Program-made: the position numbers and the translations under genes | Notes under the pieces: generated by a model | The model's input: only the letters and a program-made list of their open reading frames with translations | What the model was told of the DNA's origin: nothing | Database searches by the model: none | From: Solirubrobacteraceae bacterium | GTDB lineage: Bacteria > Actinomycetota > Thermoleophilia > Solirubrobacterales > Solirubrobacteraceae | Direction: 5' to 3' | DNA: 7,616 nucleotides | Assembly (NCBI GenBank): GCA_025935735.1 | Contig: JAICUS010000278.1 | Location: 1 to 7,616, forward strand | Shown here: positions 1-6,015 of the stretch, one piece after another | Position numbering within the stretch: the stretch's first letter is position 1 | Layout: each line of letters opens with the position of its first letter

Positions 1-81
1 CCTCCGACGGCGGCTCACAGAACCCGGCTCTGGACGGCGCAAGTCGTCCGTCCGTGGGGCCGCTGACGCAGCGCCGCGGGT

Positions 82-111
82 TTGACCGGCCGGCTCGGGC
101 GCGCTTAGCGT
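82..111 (+). promoter_or_regulatory. Sigma-70-type promoter of the LQR-motif gene
   Basis: TTGACC at 82-87 matches five of six bases of the -35 consensus, and TAGCGT at 106-111 fits the TAnnnT pattern of a -10 box. The spacer is 18 bp. Transcription would be expected to start about 6-8 bases after the -10, near A118. This is the best promoter match I found in the window. It places the 5' end of the message almost exactly at an ATC codon in frame with the gene downstream, and so rules out the GTG at 110, which lies inside the -10 box and in another frame. Confidence 0.6.
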
Positions 112-117
112 GGCCGC

Positions 118-1494
118 ATCTCCTCCAGGGCCCTCGCACCCATCCGCGGTCCGGCGACCGAGGCGCCCCGCGAGCCGCTGCCCGTCCCGGAGCCGCGCCG
201 CGCCATCGTCGCACCACCCGACGTCCTGGCCCTGCAGCGCACGCTCGGCAATCGCGGGGTTCAGCGGATGCTGCCGGCCCGGTCGTCCGGGGCGCTCCTG
301 CAGCGCTTCCCGGCCGCCCCGGCGAACACCGACACCGACCTCGACAAGTGGCTCGCCTACCTGAAGGCGATGGGTGACGCGCTGGACCTGTACAGCAAGG
401 ACAACGACGTCCAGTACCTGGAGGTGAAGGACTTCAAAGAGGTGCAGGGCCGCCTGGACGAGATCGACAAGGCGCTGACCAGCGCAAAGGATGTCGTCCG
501 CGGGCAGCGCAGCGACGCTTCGCTCAGGGACAAGGTCGCGGCGGTGGGGAAGTTGTTCGGTCCGCTGTCCCGGGCGATCGGGGCCGCGAAGAGCGCGACC
601 GAGAACCGGCTGAAGCCGCCCAAGGTGGCGCCGGTCGTGCCCGACGGCGACGAGATCCGCAAGGCCGTCACGCTCTACAAGGTGGATCCCGAGGCGGTCC
701 TCGCCAGCCTGGGCGCGGCGATCACCGACTCCAAGAAGCTGAGCTCGTTCGCCAAGGTGTTCCACCTCACGTTGTCAGAGGTGTATGTCGGCGTCGCCGC
801 GGGCCTCGTCGACTTCGGCTCCGCGCACACTCAGCTGACGAAGTTGACGCACCCCGACGCCGGCACCTTCACGGGTGTGCTGGCCGAGTTCCAAGGGATC
901 AAGCGGCTGATGGACGCGGGCGAGCTGGACCCGACGCGGCCCGCCGTGATGGGCCTGCACATGCCGCGCCCCGAGCCGTTCAAGCAGGCCGGGGCCAAGC
1001 AGGACGTCGACATCTCCTACACGTCGAAGGAGGGCGTGATCCAGCTGATCGAGGTCAAGGACACGGTCGCCACGCTGGAGACGAAGATGAACGACATCGT
1101 CGGCGACGACGCGCTGGACATCGCGCAGAAGTTCGAGTCACGGCAGGCGCTGAGCCTGGCCACGCTGCGCGACAGCGAGCTGGCGAAGGGCATGAACGTC
1201 GAGCTCAAGATCATGTGCCTCTATCCGTTCGGCTGGGTGCGCTTCGTCATGGGCCGCAACTGCGACAAGCTGCTCGACCACGGCATCACGCTCGTGATCG
1301 CCGGCGTCGAGCTCCCACCGAGCCGGCTGCGCGGCCTGAGAGCCAAGCTGCGCCGCGAGCTCGAGCAGCTCGACGCCGCCTGGGGCGCCAAGTCCGTCGA
1401 CCCGTCCATGCCCAAGCGGACGGACGGCCCGGGCGGCAATCGCCACGAGGCGCATTGGACCTACGAGAACGCGCACCCGAGCCCGCCGCCCTGA
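118..1494 (+). CDS. LQRxxGN-motif protein with C-terminal PD-(D/E)xK-like domain; possible eCIS-type cargo (first ATG at 268)
   Basis: The frame is open from 109 to the TGA at 1492-1494. The first canonical start, ATG 268, falls inside the motif LALQRTLGNRGVQRML (226-273), so translation must begin upstream. No ATG, GTG or TTG exists in frame there. The ATC at 118, at the predicted transcription start, is my best guess and gives 458 residues; the ATG at 268 gives 408. Motifs of this LQRxxGNxxV type occur near the N-terminus of actinobacterial proteins linked to extracellular contractile injection systems, often before a DUF4157 peptidase, which is absent here. Residues 60-290 are mostly predicted helix without recognised family. 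Then D296, D298, E312, K314 (numbering from 118) form D-x13-E-V-K between hydrophobic strands, as in PD-(D/E)xK nucleases. A basic, proline-rich tail follows. No signal peptide or membrane segment is visible, and no immunity gene is adjacent. The reading frame is sure; nuclease activity and export route are inference. Confidence 0.75.
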   Translation: MSSRALAPIRGPATEAPREPLPVPEPRRAIVAPPDVLALQRTLGNRGVQRMLPARSSGALLQRFPAAPANTDTDLDKWLAYLKAMGDALDLYSKDNDVQYLEVKDFKEVQGRLDEIDKALTSAKDVVRGQRSDASLRDKVAAVGKLFGPLSRAIGAAKSATENRLKPPKVAPVVPDGDEIRKAVTLYKVDPEAVLASLGAAITDSKKLSSFAKVFHLTLSEVYVGVAAGLVDFGSAHTQLTKLTHPDAGTFTGVLAEFQGIKRLMDAGELDPTRPAVMGLHMPRPEPFKQAGAKQDVDISYTSKEGVIQLIEVKDTVATLETKMNDIVGDDALDIAQKFESRQALSLATLRDSELAKGMNVELKIMCLYPFGWVRFVMGRNCDKLLDHGITLVIAGVELPPSRLRGLRAKLRRELEQLDAAWGAKSVDPSMPKRTDGPGGNRHEAHWTYENAHPSPPP

Positions 1495-1512
1495 GTCGCC
1501 CGCCTCAGGGCG
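1487..1512. terminator. Bidirectional hairpin between convergent genes
   Basis: Bases 1487-1495 (CGCCCTGAG) and 1504-1512 (CTCAGGGCG) form a perfect 9-bp stem around an 8-base loop. The stop codons of both convergent genes lie in the stem: TGA at 1492-1494 on the plus strand, and TGA read from 1507-1505 on the minus strand. There is no T-tract on either side, so it is not a canonical intrinsic terminator, but it is placed to end or protect both transcripts. Confidence 0.55.
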
Positions 1513-1888
1513 CGTAGCGGTGGTGGATCGCGAGCGAGTTGCCGTCGGGGTCGCGGAAGATCGCCTGCTTGCACACGCCGCTGTCGATGACGCCCGAGAC
1601 GAACTCGACCCCCCGTGACTCGAGCTCGGCCATGGCGGCGTCGAAGTCGTCGACGTGGAACTCCAGCGGGGTGGCGTTCGGGCTGAACTCGATCCCGAAC
1701 GCGTCGCACTGCATCAGGGCGATGGTCACCGTCCCCGTCTCGAACTCGCCGGCCGGCATCGATCCCCACTGCTTGCCGGCGGCCAGCCCGAGCGTCTCGC
1801 CGTAGAAGCGCCTGGACGCCTCCCAGTCGCGGATCGGGAGGGCGAGGAAGTCGACGCCGCGCAGGAGCGGCTGGGTGCTGGTGGTCAC
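1505..1888 (-). CDS. VOC (glyoxalase/bleomycin-resistance fold) family protein
   Basis: This is a 127-residue protein of single-chain VOC length, with two beta-alpha-beta-beta-beta modules. The first is residues 11-62, with the typical opening GVDFLALPIRDWEASRRFYGE; wording of that type (strand, then RDxxxSxxFYxxxLGL) marks the family. The second is about 75-125, starting PLEFHVDD and ending DPDGNSLAIHHRYAP. VOC proteins include lyases, dioxygenases and drug-binding proteins, mostly metal dependent. Here the first-strand ligand position, often His, appears to be Asp13, so the metal site and substrate cannot be assigned. The GTG start at 1888 is chosen because AAAGGG lies six bases upstream. 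It follows the universal stress protein gene by 17 bp and is probably cotranscribed with it. Family is secure; function is unknown. Confidence 0.88.
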   Translation of the reverse strand: MTTSTQPLLRGVDFLALPIRDWEASRRFYGETLGLAAGKQWGSMPAGEFETGTVTIALMQCDAFGIEFSPNATPLEFHVDDFDAAMAELESRGVEFVSGVIDSGVCKQAIFRDPDGNSLAIHHRYAP

Positions 1889-1894
1889 GGGAAT

Positions 1895-1900
1895 CCCTTT
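1895..1900 (-). promoter_or_regulatory. Ribosome binding site of the VOC gene
   Basis: On the minus strand AAAGGG sits six bases before the GTG at 1888. It fills most of the 17-bp gap after the stress protein gene and fixes the start of the VOC protein. Confidence 0.6.
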
Positions 1901-1905
1901 CTTTG

Positions 1906-2370
1906 TCAGGCGGCCAGGTCCGGGTCGTCGTCGCCGCGCGGCGCGTGGACGATGATCACCGGCACGGGCGCCTCGTGCATCAGCCGGTTGGACACGCTGC
2001 CGAGCAGCGCCGCGGTCACCCGCCCGCGCCCGCGCGAGCCGACGAGGATGACGTCGTGGTCGCCCTCGCGGGCGGCGCGCAGCAGCTCGCGCGGCGGGTC
2101 GCCGTCCAGCAGCCGCGTCGTCACGGACAGGTCGTCGGGCACGCGGTCGGCGGCCGCGCGCAGCTGCCGGGCGAGGTCGCTCTCCTGGTCGTCGTGCAGC
2201 CGGCGCACCCCGCCGGGGGCCTGCCAGGCGAACGACGGCACCGGCGGCACGACGGCCACGAGCCCCAGCCGCGCCCGCTGGTTCTGGGCGAGCGCGATCG
2301 CGTGCGCGAGCGCGAGCTCGGCCTCGGGGGAGCCGTCGTAGGCCACCATGACGTGCCTGTAGCGCAGCAC
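1906..2370 (-). CDS. Universal stress protein (UspA family, ATP-binding type)
   Basis: This 154-residue, single-domain protein has the usual Usp length and alpha/beta order. Strand 1 gives HVMVAYDGS (residues 6-14), with the nucleotide-binding Asp12. The G-2x-G-9x-G-(S/T) phosphate-binding motif is intact: G111, G114, G124, S125, following DVILVGSRG. The C-terminal strand is VPVIIVHAP, then an acidic tail. Proteins with this motif bind ATP and act in the cytosol in dormancy, starvation or redox stress; the specific role here is unknown. The GTG at 2370 is chosen because GAGG stands eight bases upstream (2379-2382) and strand 1 follows directly; ATG 2349 would cut into strand 1. It is the first gene of a two-gene unit with the VOC gene, and is divergent from the aminopeptidase gene across 35 bp. 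Confidence 0.93.
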   Translation of the reverse strand: MLRYRHVMVAYDGSPEAELALAHAIALAQNQRARLGLVAVVPPVPSFAWQAPGGVRRLHDDQESDLARQLRAAADRVPDDLSVTTRLLDGDPPRELLRAAREGDHDVILVGSRGRGRVTAALLGSVSNRLMHEAPVPVIIVHAPRGDDDPDLAA

Positions 2371-2390
2371 GGGCGCATCCTCGCACCCAG

Positions 2391-2396
2391 TACGCT
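2391..2396 (+). promoter_or_regulatory. Possible -10 box of the aminopeptidase gene
   Basis: TACGCT fits TAnnnT and ends nine bases before the ATG at 2406. No convincing -35 is seen. If used, the message would begin only about 0-3 bases before the start codon, that is leaderless or nearly so. This agrees with the absence of a Shine-Dalgarno sequence in front of the gene. Confidence 0.35.
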
Positions 2397-2405
2397 CGCC
2401 GTGCC

Positions 2406-3608
2406 ATGGACGCCGACACGCTCGCCCGTCTCGCCCGCCTCGCCGTCGCCTTCGGCGCCAATGTGCAGCCCGGCCAGATCGTCAGCATCGGCGGCTCGCC
2501 GGGCAAGGAGGAGCTCGTCCGGGCGATCGCCGCGGAGGCCTATCGCAGCGGCGCGAAGTTCGTCGACCTCACCTGGTTCGACCCCTGGGTCAAGCGCGCG
2601 CGGATCGAGCACGCCACGGACGACACGCTCGAGTTCGTGCCGCCCTGGTACGGCGAGCGGGTGCTCGCCCTGGGTCGCGAGCACGCCGCGATCATCTCGC
2701 TCTCGGGCCCGGTCGCGCCGGGGCTGCTCGACGACCTCGACCCGGTGCGCGCCGGCCGCGACCGGCTGCCGGCCGTGCGCGAGAGCGGCGAGGTGGTCAA
2801 CCGCCGCGAGGTCAACTGGACGATCCTCCCCGGCCCCAACCGCGCCTGGGCCGACCTCGTCCATCCGGACCTCGAGCCGGACGAGCGGCTGAGCCGGCTC
2901 GAGGAGCAGCTCGTCCACGTCCTGCGGCTGGACGAGGAGGACCCCGTCGCCGCCTGGACGCGCCGCGCGGACACGCTGGTCGCGGTCGCCGAGCGCCTCA
3001 CCGAGCGCGGCTTCGACGCCCTGCGCTACCGCGGCGAGGACACCGACCTCACCGTCGGCATCCTGCCCGGGATGCGCTGGATGGCCGCGCGCTTCGAGAC
3101 CGCGGGGGGCATCCCGCACATGCCCAACCTCCCGACCGAGGAGGTGTTCACCTCGCCCGACCCGCAGCGGGTGGACGGCCACGTGCGCTCGAGCAAGCCG
3201 CTCGTGCTGACCGACGGGACCGTCGTGCGCGACCTCCGCGTGGAGTTCGCCGGCGGCCGGGTGACCAACCTCGAGTCCTCGACCGCCCAGGAAACCATGC
3301 GCACGATCGTCGAGCACGACGAGGGCGCCGCCCGGCTCGGCGAGGTCGCGCTGGTCGACGGCGAGGGCCGGATCGGCGCGCTGGACACCGTCTTCTACGA
3401 CACGCTGCTCGACGAGAACGCCGCCTCCCACCTCGCGCTCGGCCGCGGCTTCACGTTCCTCGCGCCCGACGAGGAGACCGGCGCCGAGCTCAACGCCTCC
3501 GACGTCCACATCGACTTCATGATCGGCGCGCCCGAGCTGGAGATCAGCGGCGTGACCCGCGACGGCGACGAGGTCCCCGTCCTCGTCGGAGGCCGCTGGC
3601 AAATCTAG
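2406..3608 (+). CDS. M29-family metallo-aminopeptidase (AmpS/AmpT/PepS type)
   Basis: This cytosolic 400-residue protein is close to the ~410 residues usual for MEROPS family M29, which removes N-terminal residues from peptides using two metal ions (Co, Zn or Mn). The N-terminal domain (about 1-200) opens with LARLAVAFGANVQPGQIVSIGG, typical of the family. The C-terminal catalytic domain shows the expected ligand motifs in order: NLPTEEVFTSPD (E245/E246), LGEVALVD (E313), a YDTLLDENAASH stretch (His342) and SDVHIDFMIG (His368, Asp370). The family's conserved Tyr seven residues after the His appears as Phe349. The ATG at 2406 is the natural start; no Shine-Dalgarno precedes it, and a -10-like TACGCT lies nine bases upstream. 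It stands alone on its strand, divergent from the stress protein gene, with tRNA-Ser 24 bp after its stop. It probably serves peptide turnover; substrate preference cannot be read. Confidence 0.93.
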   Translation: MDADTLARLARLAVAFGANVQPGQIVSIGGSPGKEELVRAIAAEAYRSGAKFVDLTWFDPWVKRARIEHATDDTLEFVPPWYGERVLALGREHAAIISLSGPVAPGLLDDLDPVRAGRDRLPAVRESGEVVNRREVNWTILPGPNRAWADLVHPDLEPDERLSRLEEQLVHVLRLDEEDPVAAWTRRADTLVAVAERLTERGFDALRYRGEDTDLTVGILPGMRWMAARFETAGGIPHMPNLPTEEVFTSPDPQRVDGHVRSSKPLVLTDGTVVRDLRVEFAGGRVTNLESSTAQETMRTIVEHDEGAARLGEVALVDGEGRIGALDTVFYDTLLDENAASHLALGRGFTFLAPDEETGAELNASDVHIDFMIGAPELEISGVTRDGDEVPVLVGGRWQI

Positions 3609-3612
3609 GCGC

Positions 3613-3618
3613 TAGCCT
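3613..3618 (+). promoter_or_regulatory. Possible -10 box for tRNA-Ser
   Basis: TAGCCT in the 24-bp gap between the aminopeptidase stop and the tRNA fits TAnnnT and lies 14 bases before the mature tRNA 5' end. No -35 is recognisable upstream. Readthrough from the aminopeptidase gene could also supply the tRNA. Confidence 0.3.
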
Positions 3619-3632
3619 GTCGCCCGATTCCC

Positions 3633-3722
3633 GGAGAGGTGCCGGAGCGGTTGAACGGGCACGACTGGAAATCGTGTGACGGGGGTCAACCTCGTCCGAG
3701 GGTTCGAATCCCTCCCTCTCCG
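3633..3722 (+). tRNA. tRNA-Ser (anticodon GGA)
   Basis: This class II tRNA has 90 bases. The acceptor stem pairs GGAGAGG (3633-3639) with CCTCTCC (3715-3721), followed by discriminator G3722, as in serine tRNAs. The anticodon stem CACGA/TCGTG encloses the loop CTGGAAA, giving anticodon GGA at 3667-3669, which reads UCC and UCU. A long variable arm (about 3677-3697) is the class II hallmark. The T arm GAGGG-TTCGAAT-CCCTC (3698-3714) is perfect. CCA is not encoded. The stop codon of the opposing ALDH-like gene begins two bases after the 3' end. Confidence 0.96.
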
Positions 3723-3723
3723 C

Positions 3724-4560
3724 TTACGACCCGACGGGGTGCCAGGCGGTCTTGAGCTCGGTCAGGGCCTCGAGGCGGGCGAGGGTGTCGCCGTCCGGCG
3801 ACGGGCGGGTGACGCGCTTGACCGTCTCGGCGGCCAGCTCGTCGACGAGGGCCGTGCCGGTGGTGTCGACGACCGCGTTGACGTCGCGGTGGCCGCACAG
3901 CGGCTTGAGGAGCTCGTCGAGGCTCCCCGACAGCAGGTTCAGGACGCCGCCCGGGACGTCGGAGACGCCGGCGACCTCGCCGAGGTCGAGCGGGCGCAGC
4001 GGCCAGCGGCGGGAGACGACGGCGACGACGGTGTTGCCGGCCGCCAGGGCGGGGGCGACCTCGCGGATGAGGCCCAGGAGGTCGGGCTCGTCGGGCGCGA
4101 GCACGGCCACGACGCCGGTCGGCTCCGGGGTCGAGAAGCTCAGATAGGGCGCGGCGACCGGGTTGATGCCGCCCATGACGGCGGGCAGCTTGTCCGTCCA
4201 GCCGGCGTAGTGGACGAGCAGGTCGACGGCGGCGCCGACCTCGGCGCGGGCGTCGGACAGCGAGACGTCCTGTTGCGCCTGCGCGGCGCGGGCGAGCTCG
4301 TCCGAGCGCGACTCGAGCGCCTCGGCGAAGCGGTAGAGGACCTGCCCGCGGTTGTAGGCGGTGCGCTTCGCCCAGCCGGCCTGGGCGGCGCGGGCGGCCT
4401 TGACGGCGTCGCGGACGTCCTTGCGCGAGCCCCGCGGGACGTTGGCCACGTGGGCGTCGGCGTGGTCGGTCGCCGCCAGGTGGCGGCCGGACTCCGAGCG
4501 CACGAACGCGCCTCCCAGGTAGAGCTTGTAGGTCTTGGCGACCAGCGCGCGCCGGGCCAT
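3724..4560 (-). CDS. Truncated, catalytically dead aldehyde dehydrogenase-like protein (ALDH16 C-terminal half)
   Basis: The 278 residues resemble the N-terminal and NAD-binding part of an aldehyde dehydrogenase: YKLYLGGAFVRSESG (11-25), a helical DVRDAVKAARAAQAGW segment, HYAGWTDKL (118-125), and a Rossmann-like stretch EPTGVVAVLAPDEPDL (146-161). The key residues are missing. The PWNFP loop is replaced by APDEP, the NAD-binding LKPAE by VSRRWP, and the chain ends before the Glu (ELGGKS) and Cys positions. In ALDH16 enzymes a catalytic ALDH domain is fused to such an inactive second domain; 484 plus 278 residues is near the size of those fusions. Its ATG overlaps the stop of the full-length ALDH by one base (TGATG), with GAGG eight bases upstream (4569-4572), so the two are translationally coupled and likely form one complex. 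It is the last gene of the deoC operon. A structural role is inferred; the ALDH fold is clear. Confidence 0.88.
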   Translation of the reverse strand: MARRALVAKTYKLYLGGAFVRSESGRHLAATDHADAHVANVPRGSRKDVRDAVKAARAAQAGWAKRTAYNRGQVLYRFAEALESRSDELARAAQAQQDVSLSDARAEVGAAVDLLVHYAGWTDKLPAVMGGINPVAAPYLSFSTPEPTGVVAVLAPDEPDLLGLIREVAPALAAGNTVVAVVSRRWPLRPLDLGEVAGVSDVPGGVLNLLSGSLDELLKPLCGHRDVNAVVDTTGTALVDELAAETVKRVTRPSPDGDTLARLEALTELKTAWHPVGS

Positions 4561-6014
4561 CAGGACAGCCTCACGTAGGGGAGCAGGCCGGACGGGCCGC
4601 CCTCGCGGCCGAACCCGCTCTCCTTGTAGCCGCCGAACGCGGCCGTCGGGTCGAACTTGTTGTAGGTGTTCTGCCAGACCACGCCGGCGCGCAGGGCGGA
4701 GGCCACCTCGAACGCCTTGGCGCCGTTGTCGGTCCACACGCCCGCGGCCAGCCCGTAGGCCGAGTTGTTCGCCCGCTCCACCGCTTCCTTCGGGGAGCGG
4801 AACGTGGTCACGGACACCACCGGGCCGAAGATCTCCTCGACCGCGATCCGGTTGGCCGGCGCGACGTCGAGGAACAGCGTCGGCGGGAACCAGTAGCCGG
4901 TCTCCGGAAGCGCGCAGGCGACCGAGCGGCGCACAGCCCCCTCGCGCTCGCCCTCGGCCACGAGCTCCTCGATGCGAGCCAGCTGCGCGGCGCTGTTGAT
5001 CGCGCCCACGTCGGTGTTCTTGTCCAGCGGGTCGCCCACGCGCAGGCGCTCCATCCGCGCCCACAGCTTGCCCACGACCTCCTCGGCCACGCTCTCCTGC
5101 AGCAGCAGCCGCGAGCCGGCGCAGCACACGTGGCCCTGGTTGAAGAAGATGCCCTCGATGATCCCCTCGACCGCCTGGTCGAGCGCGGCGTCCTCGAAGA
5201 CGATGTTGGCCGATTTGCCGCCGAGCTCCAAGGTCAGCCCGGTGCCGGTGCCGGCCAGCGCGCGCTGGATCTCCTTGCCCACGGCGGTCGAGCCGGTGAA
5301 CGCGATCTTGTCGACGCCGGAGCGCACCAGCGCGGCGCCCGCGGCCCCGTCGCCGGTGACGATGTTCACCACGCCGTCGGGCAGCTCGGCCTGGAGGCAG
5401 ATCTCGGCCAGCAGCAGCGCGGTCAGCGGCGTCGTCTCCGCCGGCTTGAGCACCGCCGTGTTGCCGCAGGCCAGCGCCGGCGCGAGCTTCCAGGCGACCA
5501 TCAGCAGCGGGAAGTTCCAGGGCACGATCTGGCCGACCACGCCGCGGGGTGCAAAAGCACGCCCCGCGAACGCATACGACAGCTTGTCCGCCCAGCCCGC
5601 GTAGGAGAAGAAGTGCGCGGCGGCCAGCGGGATGTCGACGTCGCGCGACTCGCGGATCGGCTTGCCGCCGTCCAGCGACTCGACGACGGCCAGCTCGCGC
5701 GCCCGCTCCTGGATGAGCCGGGCGATCCGGAACAGGTACTTGCCGCGCTCCAGCGCGGGCAGCGCCTGCCAGGCGGCCGCAGCCCCGCGCGCCGCCTCGA
5801 CCGCGCGGGCCACGTCGCCCGGGCCGGCGAACGCCACCTCGGCCAGCGGCTCCTCCGTGGCCGGGTTGATCGACGGCTGCACGGTCCCGTCGGACGGCGC
5901 GACGAACTCGCCGCCGATGAACAGGTCGTAGCGCGGCTTCAGCGCCGCCGCGTCGCGCGACTCGGGCGCGGGGGCGTAGTCCCACTTCAGCGCGGTGCGC
6001 GTCGCGGTCGCCAT
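4560..6014 (-). CDS. NAD(P)-dependent aldehyde dehydrogenase (ALDH16 catalytic half)
   Basis: This 484-residue, full-length ALDH oxidises an aldehyde to its acid in the cytosol. Every catalytic element is present: Asn167 in VPWNFPLL, the VLKPAE coenzyme motif, FTGSTAVGKEI, general base Glu263 in LELGGKS, nucleophile Cys297 in NQGHVCCAGSR, and Glu394 in EEIFGPV. The run of sequence around PWNFPLLMVAWKLAPALACGNTAVLKPAE and the partner gene point to the ALDH16 type. The ATG at 6014 lies one base after the deoC stop (TGACATG), with AAGGAG four bases upstream, inside the deoC reading frame. Being coupled to deoC, whose reaction releases acetaldehyde, it is a good candidate for acetaldehyde oxidation, though ALDH substrate range cannot be read from sequence. 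The C-terminus (GLLPYVRLS) is ordinary. The enzyme call is sure; the substrate is inferred. Confidence 0.95.
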   Translation of the reverse strand: MATATRTALKWDYAPAPESRDAAALKPRYDLFIGGEFVAPSDGTVQPSINPATEEPLAEVAFAGPGDVARAVEAARGAAAAWQALPALERGKYLFRIARLIQERARELAVVESLDGGKPIRESRDVDIPLAAAHFFSYAGWADKLSYAFAGRAFAPRGVVGQIVPWNFPLLMVAWKLAPALACGNTAVLKPAETTPLTALLLAEICLQAELPDGVVNIVTGDGAAGAALVRSGVDKIAFTGSTAVGKEIQRALAGTGTGLTLELGGKSANIVFEDAALDQAVEGIIEGIFFNQGHVCCAGSRLLLQESVAEEVVGKLWARMERLRVGDPLDKNTDVGAINSAAQLARIEELVAEGEREGAVRRSVACALPETGYWFPPTLFLDVAPANRIAVEEIFGPVVSVTTFRSPKEAVERANNSAYGLAAGVWTDNGAKAFEVASALRAGVVWQNTYNKFDPTAAFGGYKESGFGREGGPSGLLPYVRLS

Positions 6015-6015
6015 G

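Noticed and set aside
54..377. Open frames at 54-377 and 110-364 on the plus strand as upstream small genes
   Set aside because: Both overlap the frame that carries the LQRxxGN motif, have arginine/proline-rich translations typical of out-of-frame GC-rich DNA, and the second starts inside the promoter -10 box.
1505..2506. A single 333-residue minus-strand protein spanning the stress protein and VOC regions
   Set aside because: Only its C-terminal part is the VOC protein; the rest is an out-of-frame reading of the Usp gene, which has intact motifs in its own frame and a Shine-Dalgarno-backed GTG for VOC at 1888.
2121..3602. Long minus-strand open frame opposite the aminopeptidase
   Set aside because: Its translation is low-complexity Val/Gly/Arg/Glu/Asp text without family features, while the opposite strand encodes a complete M29 enzyme with all metal ligands.
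3633..3722. tRNA-Ser as an integration site for a mobile element
   Set aside because: No integrase, no repeat of the tRNA 3' end and no phage-like gene are visible in the window; flanking genes are ordinary metabolic genes.
3724..4560. The short ALDH-like gene as a pseudogene of a full ALDH
   Set aside because: It has an intact frame, a ribosome binding site, translational coupling, and its losses match those of the inactive second domain of ALDH16, so it looks selected rather than decaying.
3676..4578. Plus-strand open frame starting within tRNA-Ser
   Set aside because: It is antisense to the ALDH-like gene and begins inside a well-folded tRNA; it has no recognisable motif.
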